DNA of 64,000 nt from the NCBI RefSeq assembly GCF_016802725.1, contig NC_052667.1, forward strand, positions 26,729,346-26,793,345. The letters run 5' to 3'. The notes under the pieces are model-generated. The model had not been told where the DNA came from. It saw only the letters and a program-made list of their open reading frames with translations, and ran no database searches. Shown here one piece after another: positions 51,301 to 64,000 of the stretch. Source of the stretch: Solenopsis invicta (lineage: Eukaryota > Arthropoda > Insecta > Hymenoptera > Formicidae). Position 1 is the first letter of the stretch. Every line of letters starts with the position of its first letter. Position numbers and translations under genes: made by a program.

Positions 51301-52800
51301 TAAATACTTTAATTATATAATTATTAAGTTATAAAGTATTTTATATTTATAATTAAAATATTTTATAATTATTAATAATTATAAGGTATAATGCTTAATT
51401 TTATCATTATTAAAATATAGTGCAATATTTTCTTTGTGATTGATGTTGCTAAATTATAATAAGGAAAATAGTAGAAATATGCAAGAAGTCATTAAACAAG
51501 ATATAAAAGGCTTTAGATGTATTAACTGTTAATATGTCGAAGTGGAAAAAACCCGTTTTTGAGATTTTCAGATTTTAGTTGTAACATTTAATCGGAAATC
51601 TTTTAAAAATTTAACAAATACGCTCTCTAAAATTTTTGGAGTGGAATTTCATCTAAAAGAGTGGAATTCCACTCTAAAAGTGTGAAAATCCTGTTCTCTC
51701 TCTTTATCAAGACTGGCAGGATTTTCACACTTTTAGAGTGGGATTCCACTTCAAAGAATTTAGAGAGCGAGAGAAATTTTCTGTACATTTACATAACTTT
51801 CAGAGCATTGCACATTGCATAATTTTGCTAATGGCTTACCTGTGTATGTGGGTGTGCTGTCTATATCCTGCTGGTTGTATGAGAAGTTGCTCGATTGTCA
51901 GTGGGAGGAAACTTCCGCTTTGGGAAAGTTCGCTTTGAACGACTTATAAGTTTTCGACATGCCTCGCTTCCTGCATAGAATCCGAAATCTGCAACAAGAA
52001 GATAATTGCATTGAAAGGTGATCATCCGGAAATAACGTTCGTGTCTGGAATTCTAAAGAATAATTCCGAGGCTTTTGCAACATGCGTCGTTTACGAAGTA
52101 GGTAGCAAGTAAAGTCTTTATTATTTACGGATTATTTGCTTCGTACGCAACGATAAATTCTATTGATTCCGCAAGTCTGGATCGATCGATCGAAATAAAG
52201 ATCGATATGAGAGTGATTAAAAAACTTTACAAGCCAAGCTGAGTGGAATTGCTGATTTATAATCACATTATCTAATACATGATAAAACATAAACGTTTCG
52301 ACTTTTCACGAAGTTATCATCGGTGTAACATTTATCACAATAGTTATTATGAAATGAAAAGCAATTTCGTGGTCGCCCTGTACTCATCCATCATGGTCTC
52401 GTTACCATGAGTTTTCGCATGTACAATTCTCCAAAATCGCGATACAGGTGCGTCAATATTCATACATCAAGGCTATTGTAATAAATCCACGTATAATAAT
52501 GTAATACTATTTCACCAGTAATCATTCGTCAGAGAACAAAAAAATAAAAAATAAAGAACTTTTTAATAAAATATATAAAAGATAAAATTCAAATTCAAAA
52601 TTAAAATAAAATTTGTTCACAAATTCTACATAGTCAATATAAGCATTCTATCGTATTTTTTCAATATTATCAAAGCGCAGTTGTAATTAACGCATTTTTT
52701 GTACATTTTGTATTTTTAAATTTAATTTAATTCCTTAAGTTTAAATAACAGAAATTCAGCGTTACGTTCAACCGCCCTAATAACATATCAAAGCAAGACT
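48366..52800. other. AT-rich stretch downstream of NTAN1, no recognised gene
   Basis: Only short arbitrary ORFs on both strands. An acceptor-like ttttcag at about 49595, followed 21 nt later by gtgagg, is noted but unsupported. A MITE copy lies at 51621-51769 and an AT palindrome-rich patch at 51300-51420. Confidence 0.5.
51621..51769. mobile_element. MITE, second copy of the inner 28-kb element, inverted
   Basis: Ends CGCTCTCTAAA...TTTAGAGAGCG. The interior GGAGTGGAATTTCATCTAAA, GAGTGGAATTCCACTCT and TCAAGACTGGCAGGATTTTC matches the reverse complement of 27992-28132 almost base for base, with few substitutions. It carries an extra CT-rich stretch in the loop. The target duplication is not clear here. 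Confidence 0.75.
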
Positions 52801-52809
52801 TAATACCGC

Positions 52810-53198
52810 GATTCATTCAGCGAGACTGAGAAAAATCAAGAGAAATTTGTAGATTTATGACAAGAAATCGGCGCGTATATCTTACTAAAGTATATTCCGC
52901 ACCTTCCAAAGTCGAGGAGGCAGGAAAAATGAAAAGAAGCGCAGAAGAAAGTGAAAAGAGAACAGACTCGTGGAAAGCCTGCGGGCGGCGAGTAGTAACG
53001 AACGACGCGCGCAGACTCCTCGCAAGTGACTCGACCAGACTCGCAGTAGTTGGCGTCAAGCACTTGGTCCGACACGGTCAGTGCCGCTTCGTCGTCGGCT
53101 CGACGACGGCCCATTCCGCGTTTCCCCTTGTCGCGGTCGCTTCACGTTTTCGGCAATCGCATTTGAAGGAAGTTGCGAATGAACGAGTTCTCTTCATG
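52810..53198 (+). other. candidate first exon ending at a start codon and donor
   Basis: A GC- and CpG-rich patch (about 52.9-53.17 kb) in AT-rich DNA, ending TTCATG|gtgagt (GT 53199-53200). The ATG at 53196-53198 would be the last codon of the exon. Alternatively ATG at 53179 opens MNEFSS with the junction inside codon 7. Both layouts occur in insect genes with long first introns. The longest frame across the block is 173 codons but runs on through the donor into AT-rich sequence and has no recognised domain. No downstream exon is recognised, so the gene is unknown and may extend past the window. Confidence 0.35.
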
Positions 53199-56100
53199 GT
53201 GAGTTTTTATTATATTCTTTCGTACGTAAAATTTACTCGAAAACGACAAATTATAACTTTTAAACTATTTAATTTTAAGAATGGCTCGTCAGTTATTTTA
53301 ATTGGATCAAAGCTTGCGTTTTGTTCTGAGAAAGTTACGTTGAAATTAATCGTTTTATTTCTTTTCTTGAAATTTTGAAGTATAATAAATCGGCGAAATG
53401 CATTAGCGAATTTGTGCTCTGTCCTTTTCGAAACAATATGCAATGAAATCTGAATAATAATAGTAATTGTTAAATAATGGAGTTGTGTTGAAAGACGGAA
53501 TCAGAAAAATGATTTCTCTGACAAAATTAAAAAATAATCGAATTGGAATTAAAAATACTAATTCTTCTATATACTGTAATGTAATTTGTAAATTTGAAAT
53601 AAAAATATTGTGAATGATAAATAATCAAAAATCTTAACACGAGCAATTTGAATCAATTACTCTTTCATGCCATAAATCCAGATTTCATTGTAAAAATATA
53701 GAAAAGTTTTCTCAAACTTATTGAAAAAGATTCACAAAAGCAAAACTGGCTACATATTTTAATGTACACTGCACAATTTCTCTGTCTATCTTACATTGAA
53801 ATTTTACACGATATAAACGAAATCCTTATATAACATTTAAAGTATCAACATTTAAAGAACGTTTAAAAAATGGCTGTACCAGTCGAAAGCAGATGTTATG
53901 CTCAATAACAATTTTCTAGGTGAATTTACAAACATTTGCAAGATTCTTCAAACTGCGCGCTGCATGCTTGTCGGACTTAAAACACAGCTTTCAAGAACCC
54001 AGAAATGGGTTAAATATTACCCCGACCGAGGTAATATTTTTCGCAGTAAATGCTTTACAGTTTTTTGGAATAGGAGAGAGAGGATTGTAGAGATGCTCGT
54101 AAACATTAAAATTTTATGTTTATGAGCTCAAAACAGAAAATAAGTTTTATGTGAAATTTACTAATATATTTTAGTTTACATTGTATTATTTTGCTCTAAT
54201 AATATTAATAATACGATCATTGTAAAAGTGACCGTAAAATTGAAAAGTACACCTGTGCGTCGAATTATACGCGCGTAGTTTTAAATTTTCCTTCTGTGTT
54301 CGTTGAACGACGAACACGTAATATCGTTACGGAATATACGAGTCTGCACAGTTCGCAATAGTAATACTGTTGTTTGAAAGCAACCGCAAGGTAAAATATG
54401 ATGCATAATTAATGTTTTATATTAATAAAATTAAATTCAGAACCGGAATTTCTTTTGGTAATAAATAAAATTGAAAAATTGAGACAAAAATAAAAGCAAA
54501 ATATTAAATAATTTAATTAAATTATTTAATAATTGATTAATATTTTGCTTCTCATCAAATTAAAGAATACTTTAGAAAAACGATATCTAAATGAGGAGCT
54601 TGCTAGAAAAGTTAACAACTATATTTATCTCTTTATTGATTAATCGCATACATAATAAAATATTCTAAAAGATTCTTGTTGTGACGCGTTTCGTATTTAT
54701 GAGTATTTAAAATTTGTTAATGCTTATTAAATAAATAATATCAATAAGAAAGAGAACTAACAAAATTTTTGGTGTCAAAACCTTTGCATTCGAAAATAGC
54801 ACTAACGATTTCCTGAGGAAGTCCTTCAACATGCCCTTCTCACTCGAGGATAGTATTAATTTCAGAATACGCTAATAATCGATATCTCTAATCGTTCCGT
54901 GAGGCAAGGAGAAAGTGAGTTTGTCTGTCGTTAGTGAATCGTAATATTGTTTATCTGTGCTAGTCTTGGTTAATCGCAAATGTTCGTGTCGCAAGATCGT
55001 AATCTACCGACCCGATTCTTGGAAACGCGAACAGGAAGTTCATCCTGATTTAACTTCCGCTTTCGACCGGTATATTCTCAGAAGAAAAGTGAAGGTTGAT
55101 GAACGAAGAGCGATTTATAATGTTAGTGTTGGGCCGTGAAAAACGTGCAATTTTAAATTAAGCGAAATTATAAAGCATGTTCGATCACTGCGGTAACTAT
55201 GTTATCTTGATGTGCTTCTTGTTAAAAAATAGAGGAAGAATATCCATACATTTGCGTTATTTAAAACAACTCTGAATTGCAAATGAAGAAAGTTTGTTAC
55301 AAATTAAATTTCTAGTATACTTGCTATATTATAAGAAATTGAATTGTAATATCAAAAGATTTTAAGATAACAAAAGAAATTGAAAGATTTCATATAACAA
55401 ATAATTGTATAAATGCACACTCGCATCGTATAAGATCCAAGAGAAAAATAGTTTTATGTAAAATTATTTAAAAAAAAAGATATTACTCTTTTATGCATAA
55501 TTTTTCAATTTATTACATTAGAATAAATTTTCATCTGATCTCGCAGTATGAACATATGGGAATTAATGCGGCGGGTTTGTGTAACAAGACAATAATATTT
55601 TTAATATACTGCATGAAGTGCAATCTTGTGCTAATGCAATCTCCACACTAATGCAATCTCCGCGATTTGACGGGCGTGCGAATGAAATTATGTGTGTGGC
55701 GAAATCTGTGTAGAGGAAGCGCATTGTGTGGATCCTGTACATCCAAATCTAAATCGTGATGGTCGATAACGGTACCTCGTGATTTAATAGACTTTTCCTA
55801 AAATATTTCTCTTCCCTCTTAAATTTGCACGTGTAAGTTTCTGTATCGCATAATTTCAAACTCAAATAATAATGTAAGCTTATCCTGAAATCGTAAACGG
55901 GAGTATTATTACCGGAAAATGTGAAAATATTCAATCTAACGCTCTTATTAACTTTTCGGTCAATATTTATTAATGCGTCTTACAAATATTAACCTTTAAA
56001 CATATATTGAAAATTCCCCTAGATTTTCGATCGCTTACTGTGTGAAGACGGATTGAGAAAAAAGAATCGGGCTGGGTGGAAAAAAAGTTTGAAGTCTCTT

Positions 56101-56950
56101 CTATCGACTGCTACAATTGACCAACTTTATTGCTTAACTAAAATAAAATGGCACGAAAGTAAAGTTTTTTCGAGAAGGTCTCCCAGACCCACTTATGTGT
56201 TTAAGGGTTCTTAAAGAAATCTTATAAGAAAAAAAAGTTAATTCCTTAAAATATTTCACATTTTGGAAAAGTACATTTTACAAATATATTTTCAATATAT
56301 TTTTCACAATTTTTCTTGGTACCCTGATACTCGCGATACAGTTACGCATGATACGCTCACGTAAAACGTAATAATTATTTTCCGAGAATTTTGCATTAAT
56401 ATTTCGAGGTGAACAACGAGTCGGACGTTTTTTGCGATGCACTTTATAAATTTCATCCGGTCAAATCAGTCGCGATAATATTTTTTAGTCGCGATAAAAT
56501 TTCGCCAATCGCAAAGTGCACGCGTCCAATTTTTATTCTGACCTTTATTTCAACCGCGGAGGCGGCGGCATTCTATTAAACGTCTCTTGACCCTATCTTT
56601 TTATCTGCCAGTTTATCGACGCGTCGTATAGCACGATGATCGCCCATTCTCTCGCGAAGAGCGCGATATTATTATTTTTTTTTTATCCCGGTCATCGACA
56701 TTGTTGTGTATCGCGGAGGGGACAATTATTGCCGTCGACGGTTCGATCGTCGTATAGAAGAGACGTAATTCAGCCGTCACAAAGTGGAACGAGCGCGTCG
56801 ATCCGAGATCGATAAACGGCGACGGCGCGTTTTCCCCGTGGTAGCCTAGTATAGAAAAGAGCTCGGTCAAGAATGACGTATTTAATCGGATTAAGGTGAA
56901 CCTCGCGACCGCCGTCTACTTTCTTCTCTGCGAGGCAGGAAGCGAGTAAT
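53199..56950. other. AT-rich stretch, no recognised gene
   Basis: Short ORFs only (75 codons at most) without family likeness. It holds an AT palindrome at 54495-54549 and a donor-like aaa|gtgagt near 54914. It would be intron if the candidate exon ending at 53198 is real. Confidence 0.45.
54495..54549. repeat. AT-rich palindrome
   Basis: AGCAAAATATTA and TAATATTTTGCT flank a perfect AATAATTTAATTAAATTATT core, offset by a few bases. A likely cruciform or miniature element remnant. Confidence 0.6.
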
Positions 56951-56997
56951 CGACTTCCAAGAGCGATCTCACCCCTCAGGTTTATTGCGGCGCATCT

Positions 56998-57039
56998 TGA
57001 AGTATAGAAGAACGTCCCGTTGCGCTCCTCTATACTTCA
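56998..57039. repeat. 10-bp inverted repeat near the CCAAT/TATA cluster
   Basis: TGAAGTATAG at 56998-57007 and CTATACTTCA at 57030-57039, with 22 bases between. Lies just upstream of two CCAAT boxes. Confidence 0.7.
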
Positions 57040-57054
57040 CCTTTTCTCAAGGGA

Positions 57055-57125
57055 ACAGCCAATAGCCAATAGCGTATCAGCTGTCGCCACTCCTTGGCGA
57101 GTTATTAGCGGTCTATATACCGATA
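57055..57125 (+). promoter_or_regulatory. promoter-like cluster: two CCAAT boxes and a TATA box
   Basis: CCAATAGCCAATAG places CCAAT at 57059-57063 and 57066-57070. CAGCTG follows near 57078, and TATATA lies at 57114-57119. The spacing fits a core promoter on the + strand, in a CpG-richer block (56.6-57.1 kb). No recognised gene lies downstream in the window. Confidence 0.3.
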
Positions 57126-57826
57126 GTAATATCAATCAGAAACAATAAAGAGATACGCCACGATTAATTACGTTACCCTCACTCGATCAATAAAGGTCCA
57201 AATATTTCTATTTTGAAGATGTGAGGGTATAACGCGTTCAGGGAAATAAAAAGAACAAGAAACAAAGGAAAAAAAAACAAACAAAGAAAATCCTCACAAT
57301 TAAAATTGTTACATTACAGTACATTATCTTCATTGATATCAACTGCTCTCTAAGAGTTTAATCTTATTAGCAGATGCTTCAAATACTTTGGGTTCAATTT
57401 TTCTCTGTTAAAATGTCAAAATACTAATGATCTTTGCGAGTTATGAACGATAAAGAAAGTAAGGCAACCTCGAATTAAACTTTTGTCAAGTAATTAACTG
57501 ACAAAAGACCTTATCATTCATTTAATGCTGAATGAGCACAGTTCTAATTAAAGGTTTAATCGCTGTTCAACCTTGGAAATTAAAAAGTTGCAATAACTGA
57601 TAGCTCACCGTAAAATTTTCGGTAAAAGTTTACGATTCGTATTAACGTTAAAAATGTTTGGATCAATATAAATTATATATAAATTTATACGTGTGTATTC
57701 ACAAATGTAATTTTATTCAATAATTTCATTTAATTAATTTTTAATACAAATTAATTTTATATAAAATCTTAATAAAGAGACTTTTTAAAATAATATCTTT
57801 GAACCAATTTCATCATGTGTAAAATA

Positions 57827-57830
<4 letters not shown>

Positions 57831-57868
<38 letters not shown>
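57831..57868. repeat. (AT)n microsatellite
   Basis: About 19 AT units, continued imperfectly by AATATATATATA to about 57890. Confidence 0.95.
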
Positions 57869-57874
<6 letters not shown>

Positions 57875-59377
57875 TATATATAAATATAATAATATCATGA
57901 ATATGAAAGATTCCTCTTTTAATGAGGAAAGCAAGCGAATTCTATTAAAGATTGGTATCCATTATAATAAAAGGTTATATACCTTTAACCGTTTCACGGT
58001 TTACTGTGCAAATAGGATAGTTGCAATAATAGTCCTCCTTTATAACAGTAGAGAAAGTTATAGACATTCTGACCTACAGATGTATAGACAGTTGACTTTG
58101 TGGAATTATCTGAATTCTGTAAGGAGGGTTTTGTGCCTCGAAATGAAAGGGAGTCTGCCGCGCAGCTGTTACCTCTGTAAGACTTCTTATAGATATATAT
58201 CTCTACAATTAAAGAGAAATTCTCTTAATACGATCAATACACTACCATGCATTTTTACAATTATCCGCTATGACCCACATCTCATTTTAAATAATTTTAT
58301 TTCACTCTTTCAATCATTATAATTATGTTAAAAAAATTAATTAGGAAAAAAAACACGTACGGCGTACGCGCAATTTCGACGAACTTTCCGTAAAAATAAT
58401 TTTCCGGAATTTTTCGAAATTATTGCACAATGTGATAATACTTCTGTGTGATTGTCGCAAGAACTTAAGGTATTTAAATATTATTACAACTTTAATTGCT
58501 AATTCTCTAAAGAATTCTTGCCAAGGGATTAAAAATCACGCGTAATTATTCATGAAATAACGCAAGCACACATTTCTTCATATTTATTTTTTTTCCTATT
58601 CGTTTGAACATAGCCAGCAATTCTTAGAACAGAGATTTTCCGCGATTCGCAGCAAAAGTTTTGAAACTCAATGCGGTTTTGGAGACCATATTTCTCCTTT
58701 GTGATGACGGATCAAATTACACGCGTGCATGCGTCGTAAAATAAATTAACTTGATAATCCAATTCTACTAATTACTATTTATAATTTGGCGAAATAAGTA
58801 ACGCAATTATGTGAATAAATACCAGCATATAAATTTAATAATTTAAGTGTAACGTGATAAAAAAAATCTCATCATCTAGGTACAACGCAGAAAAAAAGAA
58901 GAGAAAAAGTATTAGAAAATCAAATATATCTTATACATACTTTAAAGAAAAAACATTGTGCAATAAAATATATATGATATTTTAAAAATAATAATAACAG
59001 AAAAATCATGATTTTGTTATATGTTCATGTAGAAATAAGCAAATTAATTACATGCAAATTCTTTTACATGTGTGAGTATACATGAATTCGTCGTACAATT
59101 GTATTTAATATTCATTCAAATAATATGAATAATTAAAAATTAGTCTTTTTACTATAAATTATGTGCGATCAATAAATACATGAAGTAAATAAAGTTTCTT
59201 TATCAATCAATCAATGTTACATTAAAAATTAATTATATAAAAATATTATTAATATTTTATACTTTTATTTTATAATTTAATGTTTATAAGCTAAGATACA
59301 AGATGATGTAAATCTAAAAATGTTACCATGAAGCGACATTCTGTCAGCATTTTAAAGTTTTAAATTGAGTTTTAATA

Positions 59378-59411
59378 AAAAGTCTTCTTATTGTAAAAGT
59401 CTTCTTATTGT
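59378..59411. repeat. tandem duplication of a 17-bp unit
   Basis: AAAAGTCTTCTTATTGT occurs twice in direct succession. A second nearby duplication has TTCGTTATGGGAA at 59439-59451 and again at 59455-59467. Confidence 0.95.
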
Positions 59412-62400
59412 AACTTTTGCCCCTCTGTCGATCGAAGTTTCGTTATGGGAATCATTCGTTATGGGAAATTTTCCTTCTCGCTGAAAGATAACGGACTTCT
59501 TTTCTCTTTAAAATAAGGGGAAAAAGTTCGGCGAATATTTTGCTCTTAATACATATAAATCGCATTCTCTGGGAATAATTATCAGAATAAAAGCATTAAG
59601 GTTAAATATTAAACGAGGGCATCCGAAATAAGTATAATAACACAAAAAATCACTATTCGTAAAATAGTAAATTTTGATTTTGATAAGCATATAAAAAAAA
59701 AGACAATCACGCGGTATTTTTTATTTTGCAATTTATATGCAGCGCGATAATCTTTATATATCACAATCAAAAAATGGCGCACATTTTATGATATTTCCGA
59801 GAAAGATGTTTCATACGCAAAAAAATATAAGGAGCTTCAAAAATGCGATAAATCATTCATCTATTCATACTTGTAGCCACGCAAGAACTATTGAACGACT
59901 TATGTGACACTGTATCTACTATATTTAGATCACTCTTTCATTGTGTTTTTGCATCCTTTGGATACTGAGTCACAAGCTTTAATTCATTTTGTGCAATAGA
60001 TACAGTTAGCTTTTCTATCATTGAGTTTTCCCTTCCTCAAGACCATTATCTTGCCAAAGTTGTACTCATTGAGGGATTATCGTCGATAGTTTTATGTTCC
60101 AAAACATGTGCATCAAACTCCGTCGATCAGCAAATTAGTCGCCGAAAGCGAACTAATGAAATATTTAATATTACGTATAAAATATATATAAATGTAAAAT
60201 ATTTTTTCGACGTAACATGAATAAATTGTAACAGAATGTGGTTGACGCCATTTGTCCAAACATCGTCGTAAAAACAGTATGGCGAGATGACCGCATGTGT
60301 ACATTTTTACATATTCTTACTTGAAAAAAAAAAAATACGTATAAAACAGATGTGTCCAAGCTTCGTATACACAGCTCTTTCGGGATATCTCTTTTATAAT
60401 ATTTATCTATTTATATGCTTGATACATATTTTTTTTAGAAACTATAACGATTTTGGAATATTATTGCATATTTTCGAATGTATGACTACAATAAGTTTTG
60501 AATTTTGTAGTAAAAATGATTTGTTACAGATCTGTCAGAGAGCAAAGAAATTATTTTTAAATAAAACTATAAATGTAGTTCGATACATTTTTTTCAAAAA
60601 TCCAATATCGTTTCTTTAGGTACCTATGCTTTAGTACAATGTGCAGCGTAGTGTTTAAAAAAAAGGAGGCTAGCAAAAAGAATTCAACGAGTTGTCTGCA
60701 GAACTGTCACCGTCCATTACGAGGAAACGGACTTCTTTCCTTTCGCGACAAACGAGCGTCGTGACGAACGAACAGCCAATTTTACAAAACGAATAATCAT
60801 TTTGAAAGGTCAAGGCCCTCAAGTCCTCTACTTTAATCCACATACATTTTATCAATCTTTCTATTGCAAATAAAAATTTTCCTAAAAAATTTAAATAATT
60901 TCTTTCGTTATAAATATACGTATAATACAATACACAAACGTCGTAAATCGCGAGATGTTTTTTCTTTATTAAGCGAAATAATTTAAAAAGTTTAAATACT
61001 AAAAAATTTGCACATATCTTTTATTTATAGTAGATAAAATTCGTTTCTAATCTTTGAAATTTTATCGGTATTTTTTTAACCCGAAATTCTATAAAAATCA
61101 GATATCGTATGAAGCTAAAATAATGAATGTGTTAGAGTCAAATAAAAATTTCAATTGCAGACAAAAACTCGAGTACCAACCATCTCTATTTTCCAATTCA
61201 AATTTATCAATTAACAAAGACGGTTCTAAATAGAACACTTATATTTATTTTGTATGCGATTTTAGTATATTACGCGTCATGACTTTATTGCGCATCCAGT
61301 GAATTTATTTTAACCATAAAGTTTTCGCACATTTAAACAATTACAATATTTTTCATCCAAAGAAAAAAGAAGATTCGCGATAGAATTTTATTTTCGGGAT
61401 CTCGATTTGAGTTATATAAGGTATATTTTTCGATTCGCATCGACTATTGGTGATTAATGAAATATTCCAACGTGAGAAATATGTCGTTGGATTTCCATTT
61501 ATCCGCAAAATTGAACGAATCTTTGCATAAACCGTGCTTTTAATCAATTATCAACAAGCGTCATAAACATATTCGACAATGTTGACATACATACGTATAG
61601 GTTTTAGAATTGTCCAAAGAGGTAGACGCCATTCAGCGCATGATACGCAGAGATAATTCTAAAAAATTAGAATGTCATTTAATTTAGGGATTAATTTAAC
61701 ACATTTTAGAGAAAATTGTAGAAAATGTAGCAAGGAAGAGCATATGCACGTGTCGCAATTTCCGCTTGTGACGTCATCTTACACTACCTCTATTAAAAAA
61801 CTTTCTCTTTACGACGCCGTTTTTTGCAAGAGAGAATATTTCATCTCTCATAATAATAAAAAGCAGAGATATATGTATAATCACAAATTTGCGTAAACGT
61901 AAGCAAGAGAAAGAACGTGAAAAGTACTGGAAGATTCAATTTTATTTATTCACATCATTGCCGTGTTACTTATTAACAATTTAATATAAGCATGTTTTCA
62001 CAATATTGCGCGATTAAAAGTAATGCAATTAATACGCGCAATAACTTGCGCCGCGTAGTTATATATAAATTACTAATTAAAGTTACATGTGCCACTAGAA
62101 ATGCGAATGTAAGAGGTGAAAAAGCGTCGTTACGTGGTTTTTATTCGCAGCGAATATGATTACGCGGGGTAACCACTCAAATATAATCCAAATATAAAAA
62201 TGTTCAAATTATTCGAGCGAATTATTCGAATGTTGAGGCATATTGAAATTCCAGCAATTCTCTGAGGACACACACACGTACGCACACAAGCGGTCGCAGT
62301 CATGTACGCAGAATTTTTCAGACTGACAGCGACTAATCGAGAATCGCGCGAAAGTTCTCATAAAAGAGAGCATGCCGCAAAATAAATTCCTTTATCCATG

Positions 62401-64000
62401 ATTCATCGACCTCAACCGCGCTTTACTTATACCATTGATCTCATCAGAATCTCTGAAGAAGTAGTAAAGTGACATCGAGATGTTTCAGACATTTATCGAC
62501 TCGCTAAATGTGTCTGTTATCAAAGAAAATTTATGTAATATAATTACAGTGTTCATTTAATTAGATACGAAAGTTTTGAAATATGTAATAAACTATTATT
62601 GTAACGTTTAATTAATGTCAAACAGTTAAAAGTTTAAAATTTATATATAACGAAGAATGCGTGTGTATGCGCATAATAAAAGTAATAATTTATTCTATGT
62701 TAAATTGTTTTTCTTTTATAGATAATAACGAAGCGACGCTTTCAGTCTTTGTGAAAAAAGTAACGCTTGCAACATTTATCTAGGGATCCATTTATTTCCA
62801 CCCAATTTATATCTTTATTTAAAGAATTTATTGCATGTTATGTCGTGAAGTACAGACATCTGCTAGTCCTTTCATATCATTCTGACGAGCGAGGTGTTGG
62901 ATCTTTGAAATTGTTTTGAGATAGATCGAGAGCACGTGTGGCGGACTCAGAACGAGAAAATTATTCAACCGGCTGCCCGGAAAGTGACTAAAAGAGAGTG
63001 AGAAAAAACGTCGGCTGCCAAAACGCCAGTACCTCTGTAGGGGAGCTACCCTCCTGCGGATAGAAACCCACCGCCGCTGCCGCCACACAATAATGCATGA
63101 AAGGGTTTTTTAAAAAAAAATGGAACTTTCACGCTTTTTTAAATTCTATTTTTACAATCAATTCATATTACTTCTTGCCGCAATTTTTTAATTATTTTTT
63201 GCAACAAATCAATAAGATGTGGCATTTTAATAAATGGAGGCAGTTATTCGCGGTAAAAATAATAAAAAAATGTTTCCAAAGGATATTTAACTATTCTATG
63301 TATACACATATATACAATATCCCGAAAAAAATACTAAATTTTATTTCCTCGAACTGTACACCCTGTTTTTTTCAATTATTACACAAGTATTGTTGTTCAA
63401 ATTCAGTATTTCTTCTCATCGTTCTTTTTCATCGTTTAATTATTCAACGTAAATACGTGTTCTAAATATACATGTTTCTAAATTAAGGTTTCGTCCGATT
63501 AAGCATTGTCCGTCAGCGGCGCGAGAAACACATCTATGAAAAAGTTTTTCTTTTCATCCGCTTCGCTAAGCCAAATGAAAAGGACTTATTGACGCAAGCG
63601 TTTCTTCGTGACTTTCGTAAAACGCCATCCACGTTCAACGCTTTTGATTAAGGGCGCGTCGCCATGTGTAGTTTTGCTGCGTTGCCCGTTTTGACTTAAT
63701 AACGAATTCGCGCGTCAATCGTCCGATATGCATCTTCGTCTGTCGTCTGCAACGAATTCGGTAACGTACAATAGAAAAATACTATTCAATCGATTTTCGA
63801 TTCCCACTTGAAAGAAACGATCTAGATAAAAATTTAATACATCACGTATGGAGTAATTAAACAAGTATTTCTATGACATTTTTATTATCTTTCTCTCTTT
63901 TCTTTTATTACCGTTGCTACCACTTCGATGCAATCCAAAAAGACGAGGAAATTATTTCGTCGCAATAATTAATGCCACAAAACGCGAACTGGTGAAATTC

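Larger units (their letters stand above)
57200..64000. other. AT-rich stretch to the window end, no recognised gene
   Basis: Both strands show only short ORFs, the longest 141 codons at 57897-58322, which starts inside the AT repeat and has no recognisable domain. GC-richer patches near 62.9-63.1 and 63.5-63.8 kb have no supported exon. Tandem duplications occur at 59378-59467. Confidence 0.5.

Noticed and set aside
57897..58322. 141-codon ORF after the AT repeat
   Set aside because: No family likeness, biased to codons expected from AT-rich sequence, and no upstream promoter or splice signals tied to it.
1..64000. Prokaryotic-type systems, CRISPR arrays, viral integrations
   Set aside because: No direct-repeat/spacer arrays, no operon-like ORFs and no recognisable viral or transposase proteins. 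The window is ordinary insect nuclear DNA.

Overview
This is a eukaryotic nuclear window, most likely from an insect and probably a hymenopteran such as an ant. The evidence is AT-rich sequence with abundant CpG, spliced genes with short GT-AG introns, many microsatellites, and several families of small palindromic transposons (MITEs). I see no operons, ribosome-binding sites, prokaryotic genes, CRISPR arrays, rRNA or convincing tRNA. The species call is an inference from sequence style and from the one conserved protein.

The one gene I can identify with high confidence is NTAN1, the protein N-terminal asparagine amidohydrolase, on the + strand at 42923-47837. It has six coding exons with consistent splice phases (1,1,1,0,0). 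They give a 311-residue protein, essentially the length of the vertebrate enzyme. The catalytic Cys (C77 here) lies in a conserved SDDMTTC motif. A 3' UTR with an AATAAA signal follows, ending near 48.36 kb. The first coding exon starts one base after a splice acceptor, so the gene has at least one upstream noncoding exon. The best candidate ends at 39325, below a promoter-like cluster (CCAAT boxes, ETS site, TATA) at 38.98-39.23 kb.

Other transcription-related candidates are weaker. A CpG-rich 5' region at about 1.63-2.52 kb ends in a strong donor. A splice-flanked exon at 27242-27372 carries a 9-codon ORF in a perfect Kozak context. A possible coding exon lies at 29938-30111. A CpG-rich 5' exon candidate ends at 53198 with its start codon at or just before the donor. 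A CCAAT/TATA cluster sits near 57.06-57.12 kb. The first two could be exons of one gene with a very long intron, but nothing in the window proves it.

Layout: 1-1.6 kb is AT-rich with a transposon fragment. 1.6-2.5 kb is the CpG-rich candidate 5' exon. 2.5-27.2 kb is intron-like or intergenic DNA with MITEs, a duplicated 190-bp repeat and microsatellites. 27.2-30.1 kb holds two candidate exons and a nested MITE pair. 30.1-38.9 kb is noncoding with GC-richer islands and two adjacent palindromic elements. 39-48.4 kb is the NTAN1 locus. 48.4-64 kb is AT-rich with no recognisable gene apart from the candidate 5' exon and promoter-like cluster. The most interesting structures are the nested MITEs at 27.9-28.2 kb, with a second copy of the inner element at 51.6 kb, and a competing acceptor in NTAN1 intron 3 that would create an immediate stop codon.
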